8,274 bases of DNA, taken from positions 1 to 8,274 of the forward strand of contig JAFYFK010000111.1 in the NCBI GenBank assembly GCA_017543805.1, read 5' to 3'. Positions 1-5,251 of this stretch are shown in pieces. A program made the translations under genes and the position numbers. The notes under the pieces are model-generated. The model was not told the DNA's origin, made no database searches, and saw only the letters and a list, made by a program, of their open reading frames with translations. Origin of the DNA: Bacillota bacterium (GTDB lineage: Bacteria > Bacillota > Clostridia > Peptostreptococcales > Anaerovoracaceae). How positions within the stretch are numbered: position 1 is the first letter of the stretch; each line of letters starts with the position of its first letter.

Positions 1-696
1 CACCGGGCCGTCTGTGCGGGACAGAAAGAAGTCCGAATGCGTACCGCCGTAACCCTGTGCCGCAACATCGACGCGGAAGCCGCCGTCTGCAGTCTCCCGG
101 ACAAACAGTCTGCCGTCATAGCCGGAAATGTACCTGACGCTTCCGTTTTCGATATCCTCGTAGGCTTTGGGCATGTAGATAACATAGTTACCGCTGTCAG
201 TGTCGAGGAACATGCAGCTTGCCTGGTAAATGCCGGCGGCCAGAGAGCGTTCCGTCCACTCCCCGTTGGAATACCAGCGCAGCATGCCTTCCCGGCATTC
301 CGCGCTGAAGACGACTTCCTCCGTCTTTTTGACAGGGCAAAAACTGCCGGCCAATGTAAGGCAGCCGTCCGGCAGATAATAGAACTTGCGCTTAATTGAT
401 ACTGCCGCGTCCGAAGTGACAGCTTCGACTATATCCGCCCTGCCGTCCGCAAGCTCCAGCGAGGATATGCGGACGATATCCTGAGCGGGCAGTCCACCCA
501 GCTCAGCGATCCGCATAGCCTGCAGGATCTCAGAATAAGGAACCGCACCGGCTTCTGTTTCCGCAGCGCTCTCCCGCGGCACAACCGCCTCTTCCGCAGG
601 CGCGGCTGTTCTTCCGAAAAACAGGAAGCACAGGACCGCGGCCAGCAGCAGTATTCCGTTTTTAAGCAGGCACAGGCGCCTCGAACTGCACTTCAT
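1..696 (-). CDS. Unrecognised exported or membrane-anchored protein, N-terminal part
   Basis: The reading frame is open from an ATG at 696 to the window edge, giving 232 residues without a stop; the C-terminus is missing. An AGGAG sits about 8-10 bases upstream of the ATG (plus-strand 707-711), which supports this start. The N-terminus has basic residues (K2, R6, R7, K12) followed by a hydrophobic stretch at about residues 14-27 and then an Ala/Glu/Pro-rich segment. This pattern is typical of a signal peptide or a single N-terminal anchor. No lipobox is visible. The rest (about 50-232) is soluble-looking, with aromatic and Gly/Asp-rich stretches (for example WYSNGEW and YISGYDG) that suggest a beta-rich extracytoplasmic domain. 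I do not recognise the family. It is transcribed away from the repeat array that lies upstream of it. Confidence 0.75.
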   Translation of the reverse strand, partial: MKCSSRRLCLLKNGILLLAAVLCFLFFGRTAAPAEEAVVPRESAAETEAGAVPYSEILQAMRIAELGGLPAQDIVRISSLELADGRADIVEAVTSDAAVSIKRKFYYLPDGCLTLAGSFCPVKKTEEVVFSAECREGMLRWYSNGEWTERSLAAGIYQASCMFLDTDSGNYVIYMPKAYEDIENGSVRYISGYDGRLFVRETADGGFRVDVAAQGYGGTHSDFFLSRTDGPV

Positions 697-719
697 AATG
701 ATCTGACTCCTGTAAAAAT

Positions 720-747
720 CTTATCACAGCAGCTCAACATCGGGCAA
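720..747 (-). promoter_or_regulatory. Weak candidate promoter for the exported-protein gene
   Basis: On the minus strand TTGCCC (plus 742-747) and GATAAG (plus 720-725) are separated by 16 bases and lie just upstream of the ribosome binding site at 707-711. The hexamers match the sigma-A consensus only moderately, so this is tentative. Confidence 0.25.
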
Positions 748-798
748 GCCTCATAAAACAGCTTATTTCCTGCATGACGCAGCATTGCAAACGGCCGC

Positions 799-1135
799 TT
801 TAGTGCGATTTTTTGCTATTCTGAATTATCACATTACAAATCTCGGATTCACTGACTTTCCTGCGCCAGAATTCATGTGACTTCTTCAATTTAGCTATCT
901 TGTCACACTAGAACATAGCCTCGAATCGCCCTTGGCCACGTCAAATCTCATGTGACTTTTTCAGCTAACGATGCTGTCACACTAAAACAAAGCCCCAAAC
1001 CGCACCTGGTCAGGGCTAACCTCATGTGACTTTTTTAAAATAATCGCATTGTCACATGAAAAAACACTATGGAATCGGCCTCCTTAACGCTTTTCGTCAT
1101 GTGACATTGTGTCTATCGAAAAAGTCACCTGACCT
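799..1135. repeat. Degenerate tandem array of ~75-bp units with inverted TGTGAC/GTCACA arms
   Basis: Four copies of TCATGTGAC start at 873, 948, 1022 and 1097, spaced 75, 74 and 75 bases. Each is matched by an inverted arm (GTCACA at 902-907, 976-981 and 1051-1056; GTCACC at 1124-1129), so each arm-to-arm module spans 30-32 bp. A decayed fifth module lies at 802-833 (AGTGCG ... ATCACA), again 74 bases upstream of the next. Units 1-3 have a T-rich run after the left arm and an ACTA/ATGA plus AAACA-like stretch after the right arm. Unit 4 is the reverse complement of that arrangement (GAAAAAGTCAC). The roughly 43 bp between modules is also related between units 1 and 2 (about two thirds identical by eye, mostly transitions) and partly in unit 3, so these are diverged tandem duplicates. 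Unit 3 has a perfect 9-bp arm pair, TCATGTGAC/GTCACATGA. Possible roles include protein-binding half-sites, RNA hairpins or nuclease/recombinase substrate sites. Nothing in the sequence decides between them. Confidence 0.85.
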
Positions 1136-1144
1136 AAAACTGGC

Positions 1145-1177
1145 GGGCAAATTACTGCCCATATAAATTGCCTTTTT
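1145..1177 (+). terminator. Possible attenuator-like overlapping hairpins upstream of the nuclease-like gene
   Basis: GGCAAATT (1146-1153) can pair with AAATTGCC (1165-1172) with one mismatch and is followed by TTTTT (1173-1177) and further A/T, which resembles a weak intrinsic terminator for transcription coming out of the array. An overlapping alternative, GGGCA (1145-1149) with TGCCC (1156-1160), is mutually exclusive with it. Both stems are short and the region is A/T-rich, so chance pairing is a real possibility. Confidence 0.3.
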
Positions 1178-1190
1178 ATATATATTTTTC

Positions 1191-1219
1191 TTGTTTTTAA
1201 CAGTCGTTTTTGGTTTAAT
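1191..1219 (+). promoter_or_regulatory. Candidate promoter of the nuclease-like gene
   Basis: TTGTTT (1191-1196) and TTTAAT (1214-1219) are separated by 17 bases, 30 bases before the ATG at 1250. The surrounding 1161-1238 is strongly A/T-rich, so other placements are possible. No other feature is seen in 1136-1249 apart from the hairpins at 1145-1177. Confidence 0.35.
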
Positions 1220-1249
1220 ATTGTTGATACTAATTATTGAGAGGCGGCA

Positions 1250-2098
1250 ATGGATACAATATATGAATCACTTTTGCGGGAACGGCAGATCGCAAAAAAA
1301 CGTATAAAACAACTTGAGGAAAAACTGAAAAAAGCCCCGAAGGGGTATCTCCGCGTCGATAAAACGGAGGATAGCTTCCGCTACTACAGGAGACTTCCGC
1401 TGAATGAGACTAAAAACGGATCGCCGGAGAAAACAAATAAAACAGCCAAACGCAGGACAAAATATAAGTATAAATATATACCTTTAAACGAAAAAGATCT
1501 GGCAGAGAAGCTTTCGGAGAAAACGTACTATACAAGGATGCTCCATATGTACAGGGGGCGCCTGCGTTCGATAGAACAGTTCTTGAAATCCTGCCCAAGC
1601 AGCGACGAACTTGATATTTACATGAAGCTTCATGAAGGATGCAGATGCCTTATCCGTGAAGGACTTACACCTATGCCTGAAGCCGCGCGCAAGTGGGCAG
1701 AGGAACCTTATGAGCGCAGCCGGGAGCACCCGGAGAATCTTGTCCAGCCCGCTCCCGGGAACAGGATGGTGCGCTCAAAATCCGAGGCGATGATCATTTC
1801 AAGGCTTGAACATTTTGGTTTACCGCTCCGTTATGAGTGCCTTCTCTGGGTAAATGGCAAAAGGTTCTATCCGGATTTTATGATCATGGATCCGCGGACC
1901 GGCGAAATAATCATATGGGAGCATTTTGGGATGATGGATGCCGAAGAATACCGGAATGTATGGCTTTACAAAATGGAGCAATACAAACTTGCCGGTTATA
2001 TACCCGGCATCAATTTAATTATTACGTATGAATCCAAAAGCCACCCGCTTTCGCAAGCTTACATAGACGCGGTTATAAGCGCGTTTTTCGGGAAATGA
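1250..2098 (+). CDS. Putative PD-(D/E)XK-like nuclease family protein with basic helical N-terminus
   Basis: This 282-residue protein starts at an ATG with GAGAGG five bases upstream. Residues 1-30 are a charged helix with coiled-coil character. Residues 50-80 are strongly basic and low in complexity (KRRTKYKYKY at 68-76), and 81-115 form another charged helix, all suggestive of nucleic acid binding. The C-terminal domain (about 172-265) has the order seen in restriction-endonuclease-like folds: a helix with RSKSEA (E179), a strand, YPDF (D209), then a hydrophobic strand ending in WEH (E224, H225) and a helix-strand ending in ITYES. D209 and E224 fit the metal-binding acids, but the usual lysine of the (D/E)XK motif is not in place and a histidine follows the glutamate. 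I recall similar uncharacterised proteins in gut Clostridia but cannot name a family. The gene is visibly more AT-rich than its neighbours, sits beside the repeat array, and ends five bases from a convergent gene, consistent with an acquired accessory gene. Confidence 0.8.
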   Translation: MDTIYESLLRERQIAKKRIKQLEEKLKKAPKGYLRVDKTEDSFRYYRRLPLNETKNGSPEKTNKTAKRRTKYKYKYIPLNEKDLAEKLSEKTYYTRMLHMYRGRLRSIEQFLKSCPSSDELDIYMKLHEGCRCLIREGLTPMPEAARKWAEEPYERSREHPENLVQPAPGNRMVRSKSEAMIISRLEHFGLPLRYECLLWVNGKRFYPDFMIMDPRTGEIIIWEHFGMMDAEEYRNVWLYKMEQYKLAGYIPGINLIITYESKSHPLSQAYIDAVISAFFGK

Positions 2099-2103
2099 CC
2101 GCC

Positions 2104-2451
2104 CTACAGCAGCGTTTCGTATTCAGCCTCTTTAAACCCGACCAGCACCTTTTTGCCGTCGATTAGCAGAGGACGCTTTACAAGCATGCCGTCAGAAGCC
2201 AGAAGCTTGAACTGTTCATCTTCGGACATCGACGGAAGCTTCTTGCTGAGCTCCAGTTCTTTATAGAGCAGGCCGCTTGTATTGAAAAAGCGCTTGAGCG
2301 GCAGGCCGCTTGCCTTATGCCACTTGCGCAGCTCTGTTTCGGTCGGGTTTTCTTCCTTGATCGGACGAAGGTCGTATTTCAGGCCGTGACCGTCCAGCCA
2401 TGCCTGCGCTTTCCTGCAGGTCGAGCATCTTGAATAGCAAATAAACTGCAT
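2104..2451 (-). CDS. ArsC/Spx-family thioredoxin-fold protein
   Basis: This 115-residue protein has the signature of the ArsC/Spx/YffB family. There is a short N-terminal strand (FICYSR) and a CSTC redox pair (C9, C12) followed by a helix, then a mid-protein segment with LYKEL, and the C-terminal KRPLL...VGFKEAEY stretch that closes the fold. Members are glutaredoxin/thioredoxin-dependent arsenate reductases or, in Spx and MgsR, RNA polymerase-binding stress regulators. The sequence shown does not separate these. The lone context, with no arsenic transport or regulator gene, argues against calling it a dedicated arsenate reductase. AAGGAGG lies 5-6 bases before the ATG. It follows thiolase in the same direction after 72 bases, but a hairpin with a short U-rich tail lies between them, so it may be only partly co-transcribed. 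Confidence 0.9.
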   Translation of the reverse strand: MQFICYSRCSTCRKAQAWLDGHGLKYDLRPIKEENPTETELRKWHKASGLPLKRFFNTSGLLYKELELSKKLPSMSEDEQFKLLASDGMLVKRPLLIDGKKVLVGFKEAEYETLL

Positions 2452-2469
2452 ATGAGCCTCCTTAAGAAA

Positions 2470-2495
2470 TCAGCCCGAACCGAAGTCCGGGCTGA
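2470..2495 (-). terminator. Probable intrinsic terminator after the thiolase gene
   Basis: An 11-bp stem (2470-2480 with 2485-2495, one G-T wobble when read on the minus strand) encloses a TTCG tetraloop. On the minus strand it is followed by TTTCTT and then the ribosome binding site of the ArsC/Spx-family gene. The U-tract is short and interrupted, so termination may be partial. A second small dyad, TCAGTT/AACTGA (2503-2518), lies between it and the thiolase stop codon. Confidence 0.55.
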
Positions 2496-2523
2496 AAAGC
2501 TTTCAGTTATTAAACTGATGGAA

Positions 2524-3705
2524 TTACTCCATCTCGACGATAACAGTGCTGCTCTGTCCGCCGCCGATGCACAGAGAAGCGAGGCCTCTCTTGTCTCCTC
2601 TCTTCTTCATCTCGTAGAGCAGAGTGCAGAGGATGCGGGCGCCGGAAGCTCCGATCGGGTGACCGAGCGCGATAGCGCCGCCGTTGACGTTGAGCTTGTC
2701 ATCGGGGATTCCGATCTCTCTGCCGACTACTACTGCCTGAGAAGCGAATGCTTCGTTGACTTCCCAGAGGTCGATGTCCTTAGCTTCGAGGTTGGCCTTT
2801 GCGAGAGCCTTGCGGATAGCATAGATGGGAGCTACGCCCATGATGCTGGGATCTACGCCTGCGGAAGCATAGCTTACGATCTTGGCCATCCAGGTGAGTC
2901 CGAGCTCTTCTGCCTTGTCCTTGCTCATTACGATGAATGCGCAGCCTGCATCGTTGATGCCGGAGGAGTTAGCAGCTGTAACTACGCCGTCGGGCTTGAA
3001 TGCCGGTCTGAGCTTGGAGACCTTCTCCATAGTGTTTCCGAACTTGGGATATTCGTCGGTATCGAATACGATCGGGTCGCCCTTCTTCTGCGGAATTACT
3101 ACAGGAACGATCTCTTCCTTGAACTTGCCGGCCTTGATAGCGGCTTCTGCCCTGTTCTGGGAACGGACGGAGAACTCGTCGATCTCTTCTCTGGTGAGAT
3201 GCCACTGCTCTGCAACGTTCTCAGCGGTGATGCCCATGTGATAGTGATGGAAAGCATCGGTAAGACCGTCGTTGACCATAGCGTCGATGATCTTGTTGTC
3301 GTTCATTCTTGCTCCCCAGCGGGCGGTCGGAATGACGTAGGGAGCCATGCTCATGCTCTCGGTGCCGCCGCAGAGTACTACGTCGGAATCTCCGGCCTTG
3401 ATGGTCTGAGCTGCGAGGGAAACTGCACGGAGGCCGGATCCGCAGACCTTGTTGATGGTGATTGCCGGAACTTCCTTAGGTACGCCGGAATTGAGCTCTA
3501 CCTGTCTTGCGACGTTCTGTCCGAGACCTGCCTGAATAACGTTTCCGAAGATAACTTCGTCAATGATAGCAGGGTCGATGCCGGCTCTCTTGATAGCTTC
3601 CTGAGCCGCGATAACGCCAAGCTGTACTGCCGGGGTGCTCTTGAGTGTGCCGCCAAAGCTGCCGATAGGTGTTCTTGCAGCGCTGACGATTACTACTTCT
3701 TTCAT
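2524..3705 (-). CDS. thlA: Acetyl-CoA acetyltransferase (thiolase)
   Basis: This enzyme condenses two acetyl-CoA to acetoacetyl-CoA, the entry step of the butyrate/butanol pathway in clostridia; the reverse reaction serves degradation. The 393 residues match the usual length of biosynthetic thiolases. All catalytic parts are present: the acylated cysteine C88 in NKVCGSG, the NEAF motif at 317-320, H349 in GGAIALGHPIG, and the second cysteine C379 in LCIGGGQ. The N-terminus VVIVSAARTPIGSFGG is typical. AAGGAGG lies about 8 bases before the ATG. The upstream region has near-consensus Rex boxes and strong promoters, so redox-controlled expression is likely. It stands alone here rather than next to crt-bcd-etf-hbd genes. 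The symbol could equally be atoB; thlA is preferred for a clostridial context. Confidence 0.97.
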   Translation of the reverse strand: MKEVVIVSAARTPIGSFGGTLKSTPAVQLGVIAAQEAIKRAGIDPAIIDEVIFGNVIQAGLGQNVARQVELNSGVPKEVPAITINKVCGSGLRAVSLAAQTIKAGDSDVVLCGGTESMSMAPYVIPTARWGARMNDNKIIDAMVNDGLTDAFHHYHMGITAENVAEQWHLTREEIDEFSVRSQNRAEAAIKAGKFKEEIVPVVIPQKKGDPIVFDTDEYPKFGNTMEKVSKLRPAFKPDGVVTAANSSGINDAGCAFIVMSKDKAEELGLTWMAKIVSYASAGVDPSIMGVAPIYAIRKALAKANLEAKDIDLWEVNEAFASQAVVVGREIGIPDDKLNVNGGAIALGHPIGASGARILCTLLYEMKKRGDKRGLASLCIGGGQSSTVIVEME

Positions 3706-3749
3706 TGGACCGTCCTCCTTATAGATGGTGCTTTTTTAAGTTACATTTT

Positions 3750-3779
3750 ATTATAAGTTTTTTTTAACTTCAGATTCAA
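3750..3779 (-). promoter_or_regulatory. Proximal thiolase promoter
   Basis: On the minus strand TTGAAT (plus 3774-3779) and a perfect TATAAT (plus 3750-3755) are separated by 18 bases. The start site would fall about 35-40 bases before the thiolase ATG, so this is the closest good promoter. It does not overlap the Rex boxes. Confidence 0.65.
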
Positions 3780-3833
3780 GTGCCGGCCGGGTATCAAATG
3801 ATATTTTTTTGCCCGGACGGGCCTTCGTATCGA

Positions 3834-3851
3834 TTGTTAATATTTTAACAG
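3834..3851. promoter_or_regulatory. Rex operator 1, overlapping the -10 of a thiolase promoter
   Basis: TTGTTAA-TATT-TTAACAG matches 13 of 14 specified positions of the Rex consensus TTGTTAA-N4-TTAACAA known from Firmicutes. It covers the -10 hexamer of the promoter at 3842-3870, a standard arrangement for repression by Rex, which releases DNA when NADH is high. Confidence 0.75.
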
Positions 3852-3870
3852 ATGCGCATTTCCCTGTCAA
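3842..3870 (-). promoter_or_regulatory. Rex-overlapped thiolase promoter
   Basis: On the minus strand a perfect -35 TTGACA (plus 3865-3870) is followed after 17 bases by TAAAAT (plus 3842-3847). The -10 lies wholly inside Rex operator 1. The transcript would have a leader of about 125-130 bases containing a GC-rich dyad (3811-3822). Confidence 0.7.
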
Positions 3871-3877
3871 CGGCAAT

Positions 3878-3895
3878 TTGTTAACTTTTTATCAA
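3878..3895. promoter_or_regulatory. Rex operator 2 upstream of the thiolase promoter
   Basis: TTGTTAA-CTTT-TTATCAA matches 13 of 14 specified Rex positions and lies 44 bases from operator 1, roughly four helical turns, just upstream of the -35 at 3865-3870. A poorer third match (11 of 14) is at 3924-3941. Confidence 0.65.
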
Positions 3896-3975
3896 ACTCC
3901 TCGGGAATCTTTGTATTTGCAGATTGTTTGAGAATTAACTATCAAATACTTTGTATCCCAACTATTTGCATAAAG

Positions 3976-4004
3976 ATAGTAGCATGGATATATGCGCCTG
4001 TCAA
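3976..4004 (-). promoter_or_regulatory. Distal minus-strand promoter upstream of thiolase
   Basis: On the minus strand a perfect TTGACA (plus 3999-4004) and TACTAT (plus 3976-3981) are 17 bases apart. It lies after the rpsR terminator and would give a thiolase leader of roughly 260 bases running through all Rex boxes, or a short separate RNA. No gene of its own is visible downstream. Confidence 0.45.
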
Positions 4005-4027
4005 ATACGAAGTTGCGTTTTTCGAAT

Positions 4028-4060
4028 AAAAAAATCCGGCGGGGATATCCCTGCCGGATT
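4028..4060 (-). terminator. Strong intrinsic terminator of the rpsF-ssb-rpsR operon
   Basis: A 12-bp GC-rich stem (4033-4044 with 4049-4060, one G-T pair) has an ATAT loop. On the minus strand it is followed by a run of seven T (plus 4028-4034, partly inside the stem base). It lies 13 bases after the rpsR stop codon. Confidence 0.95.
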
Positions 4061-4073
4061 AATCGTTTGAAGT

Positions 4074-4325
4074 TTACAGATCTGCGTCGAACGGCATAAG
4101 AGCAACTGTGCGAGCCTGCTTGATGGCTCTGGTGATGTGTCTCTGATGCATGGAGCAGGTGCCGGTGATCCTTCTGGGAAGGATCTTGCCGCGCTCTGTG
4201 GTGTACTTCTTAAGGGTCTCGACGTCTTTGTAGTCGATCTTGAGGGTCTTATCGGCGCAGAACTGGCAGACCTTTCTCTTGCGCATTCCGCCGCTGAAGC
4301 CCTTTCTGTTATTTTCTCTTTCCAT
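4074..4325 (-). CDS. rpsR: 30S ribosomal protein S18
   Basis: This small-subunit protein binds 16S rRNA in the platform as a dimer with S6. Its 83 residues, its position after rpsF and ssb, and the conserved core (YKDVETLKKYTTERGKILPRR, then TGTCSMHQRHITRAIKQAR) identify it. It keeps four potential zinc ligands, C20-x2-C23 and C57-x2-H60, as in the cysteine-containing form of S18; many species carry a form without them. AGGAGG lies 11 bases before the ATG, a rather long spacing. It is separated from ssb by 28 bases and is the last gene of the operon, directly before a strong terminator. Confidence 0.98.
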   Translation of the reverse strand: MERENNRKGFSGGMRKRKVCQFCADKTLKIDYKDVETLKKYTTERGKILPRRITGTCSMHQRHITRAIKQARTVALMPFDADL

Positions 4326-4353
4326 TAAAAGCTTGTCCTCCTGGTTTCAGAAT

Positions 4354-4797
4354 TTAGAACGGGATGTCGTCGTCCGTCAGGCTGCTGAAGCCGTCAGGTA
4401 CAGACGGGCCGGCAGGAGCTGGCGCGTTCTGGCTGTAGCCGCCGCCGTAACTGCCGTTTCCGGGAGCGCCGTTCTGGCGATCCCCGCGGTCCAGAAATTC
4501 TACTCTGTCTGCATAGACTTCCGTGGTGTAGATCTTGCGGCCGTCCTTCTCGTAAGAGTCGGTATGAAGCCTTCCCGTAATACCTACGAGTCTGCCCTTG
4601 GTGACGTAGCGCTCAACGAGCTCCGCGGTCTTGCCGAAGCAGACGATATTGGGGAAATCAGCTCCGCGGTCTTCACCATTTTTGTCCTTACCTCTGTCGA
4701 TGGCGATCGAGAATCTTGCGACCGCGTTCTGCGAGGCAGCGCCGTAACGAACGTCCGGATCCCTTGTTAATCTTCCGATTAAAGATACCGAATTCAT
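4354..4797 (-). CDS. ssb: Single-stranded DNA-binding protein
   Basis: This protein coats single-stranded DNA during replication, repair and recombination, acting as a homotetramer. The 147 residues divide into an N-terminal OB fold (about 1-105, beginning MNSVSLIGRLTRDPDVRY), a Gly/Asn/Pro/Ser-rich flexible linker (about 106-138), and the acidic tail ending DDDIPF that docks partner proteins. A purine-rich AAAGGCGG lies about 6 bases before the ATG. It lies 15 bases after rpsF and 28 before rpsR, the standard Firmicutes order, so it is co-transcribed with both. Confidence 0.98.
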   Translation of the reverse strand: MNSVSLIGRLTRDPDVRYGAASQNAVARFSIAIDRGKDKNGEDRGADFPNIVCFGKTAELVERYVTKGRLVGITGRLHTDSYEKDGRKIYTTEVYADRVEFLDRGDRQNGAPGNGSYGGGYSQNAPAPAGPSVPDGFSSLTDDDIPF

Positions 4798-4812
4798 TGT
4801 GTACCGCCTTTG

Positions 4813-5097
4813 CTATTCTTCGACTGTAAGAATGATGTGTCTAATGCAGTGGTCAGAAATCCTGAGCCTTCTATCCAGTTCCTTCGGAAGCTCGGGCTCT
4901 GCGTTGAACTGCATTACAACGTAGTAACCTTCGGTCTTCTTCTGGATCGGATAAGCAAGCTTTCTGAGGCCCCAAACGTCTGTGTTGGTCACTTCTCCGG
5001 ACTCTGCGATGATACCTTTTACGGTCTCAACTACCTCGTCCTTCTTAGCGTCCTCGAGCGCGGGGTCGATGATGAACATCAGCTCATACTTATTCAT
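4813..5097 (-). CDS. rpsF: 30S ribosomal protein S6
   Basis: This platform protein of the 30S subunit pairs with S18. The 94 residues show the usual S6 fold: MNKYELMFIIDPAL at the start, the WGLRKLAYPIQKKTEGYYVV segment in the middle, and the C-terminal LRISDHCIRHI stretch. GGGAGGTG lies about 6 bases before the ATG. It is the first gene of rpsF-ssb-rpsR. The mRNA leader before it has two strong hairpins and may be the binding site for S6:S18 autoregulation. Confidence 0.98.
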   Translation of the reverse strand: MNKYELMFIIDPALEDAKKDEVVETVKGIIAESGEVTNTDVWGLRKLAYPIQKKTEGYYVVMQFNAEPELPKELDRRLRISDHCIRHIILTVEE

Positions 5098-5123
5098 TGT
5101 TTCACCTCCCTGTGGACTAGATG

Positions 5124-5167
5124 GCTATGGGCTTCTCCCATAGCAGAGAGCTCCGCCTTATGGCGGA
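5124..5167 (-). promoter_or_regulatory. Hairpin leader of the rpsF operon, candidate S6:S18 regulatory RNA
   Basis: Read on the minus strand, the leader has TCCGCC/GGCGGA (6 bp, 5152-5157 with 5162-5167) with a 4-base loop, then GCTATGGG/CCCATAGC (8 bp, 5124-5131 with 5137-5144) with a 5-base loop, ahead of the rpsF ribosome binding site. An S6:S18-binding leader with a conserved CCG element is known in many bacteria. A CCG is present here, but I cannot show that it sits in the required bulge. Confidence 0.5.
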
Positions 5168-5176
5168 TGCTGTACA

Positions 5177-5204
5177 ATTATATCACTCATTCCAACTGTT
5201 GCAA
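5177..5204 (-). promoter_or_regulatory. Promoter of the rpsF-ssb-rpsR operon
   Basis: On the minus strand TTGCAA (plus 5199-5204), a 16-base spacer and a perfect TATAAT (plus 5177-5182) with a TG extended -10 (TGATATAAT). The start site falls about 75 bases before the rpsF ATG. Confidence 0.75.
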
Positions 5205-5227
5205 GAACTTTTTACGTTTGATAAAAT
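5199..5227 (+). promoter_or_regulatory. Promoter of the patB-aroA-aroQ operon, sharing its -35 with the rpsF promoter
   Basis: TTGCAA (5199-5204) and TAAAAT (5222-5227) are 17 bases apart, 24 bases before the patB ATG, with AAGGAGG at 5241-5247. TTGCAA is self-complementary, and the same six bases serve as the -35 of the divergent rpsF promoter. Confidence 0.65.
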
Positions 5228-5251
5228 AATTTCGTATTTTAAGGAGGCCTT

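Noticed and set aside
37..399. 120-codon plus-strand open frame
   Set aside because: It lies opposite the minus-strand exported-protein frame, which is longer, has a ribosome binding site and a sensible N-terminus.
799..1135. CRISPR array
   Set aside because: Repeat arms are imperfect, one unit is inverted, and the ~43-bp intervals are related to each other rather than unique. No cas genes are present.
873..1135. CRP-type TGTGA-N6-TCACA sites or integron attC sites
   Set aside because: The arms are separated by about 18-20 bases rather than 6, and no GTTRRRY/RYYYAAC core is present.
2452..3756. 434-codon plus-strand open frame antisense to thiolase
   Set aside because: It is a shadow of the thiolase gene, which has a full set of catalytic residues, a ribosome binding site and promoters on the minus strand.
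3801..3822. GC-rich dyad GCCCGGACGGGC beside a T-run as a terminator
   Set aside because: On the plus strand the T-run precedes the dyad, and on the minus strand the dyad is followed by A residues, so it lacks a U-tract on either strand.
3924..3941. Third Rex box
   Set aside because: Only 11 of 14 specified positions match; too weak to list as an operator in an A/T-rich region.
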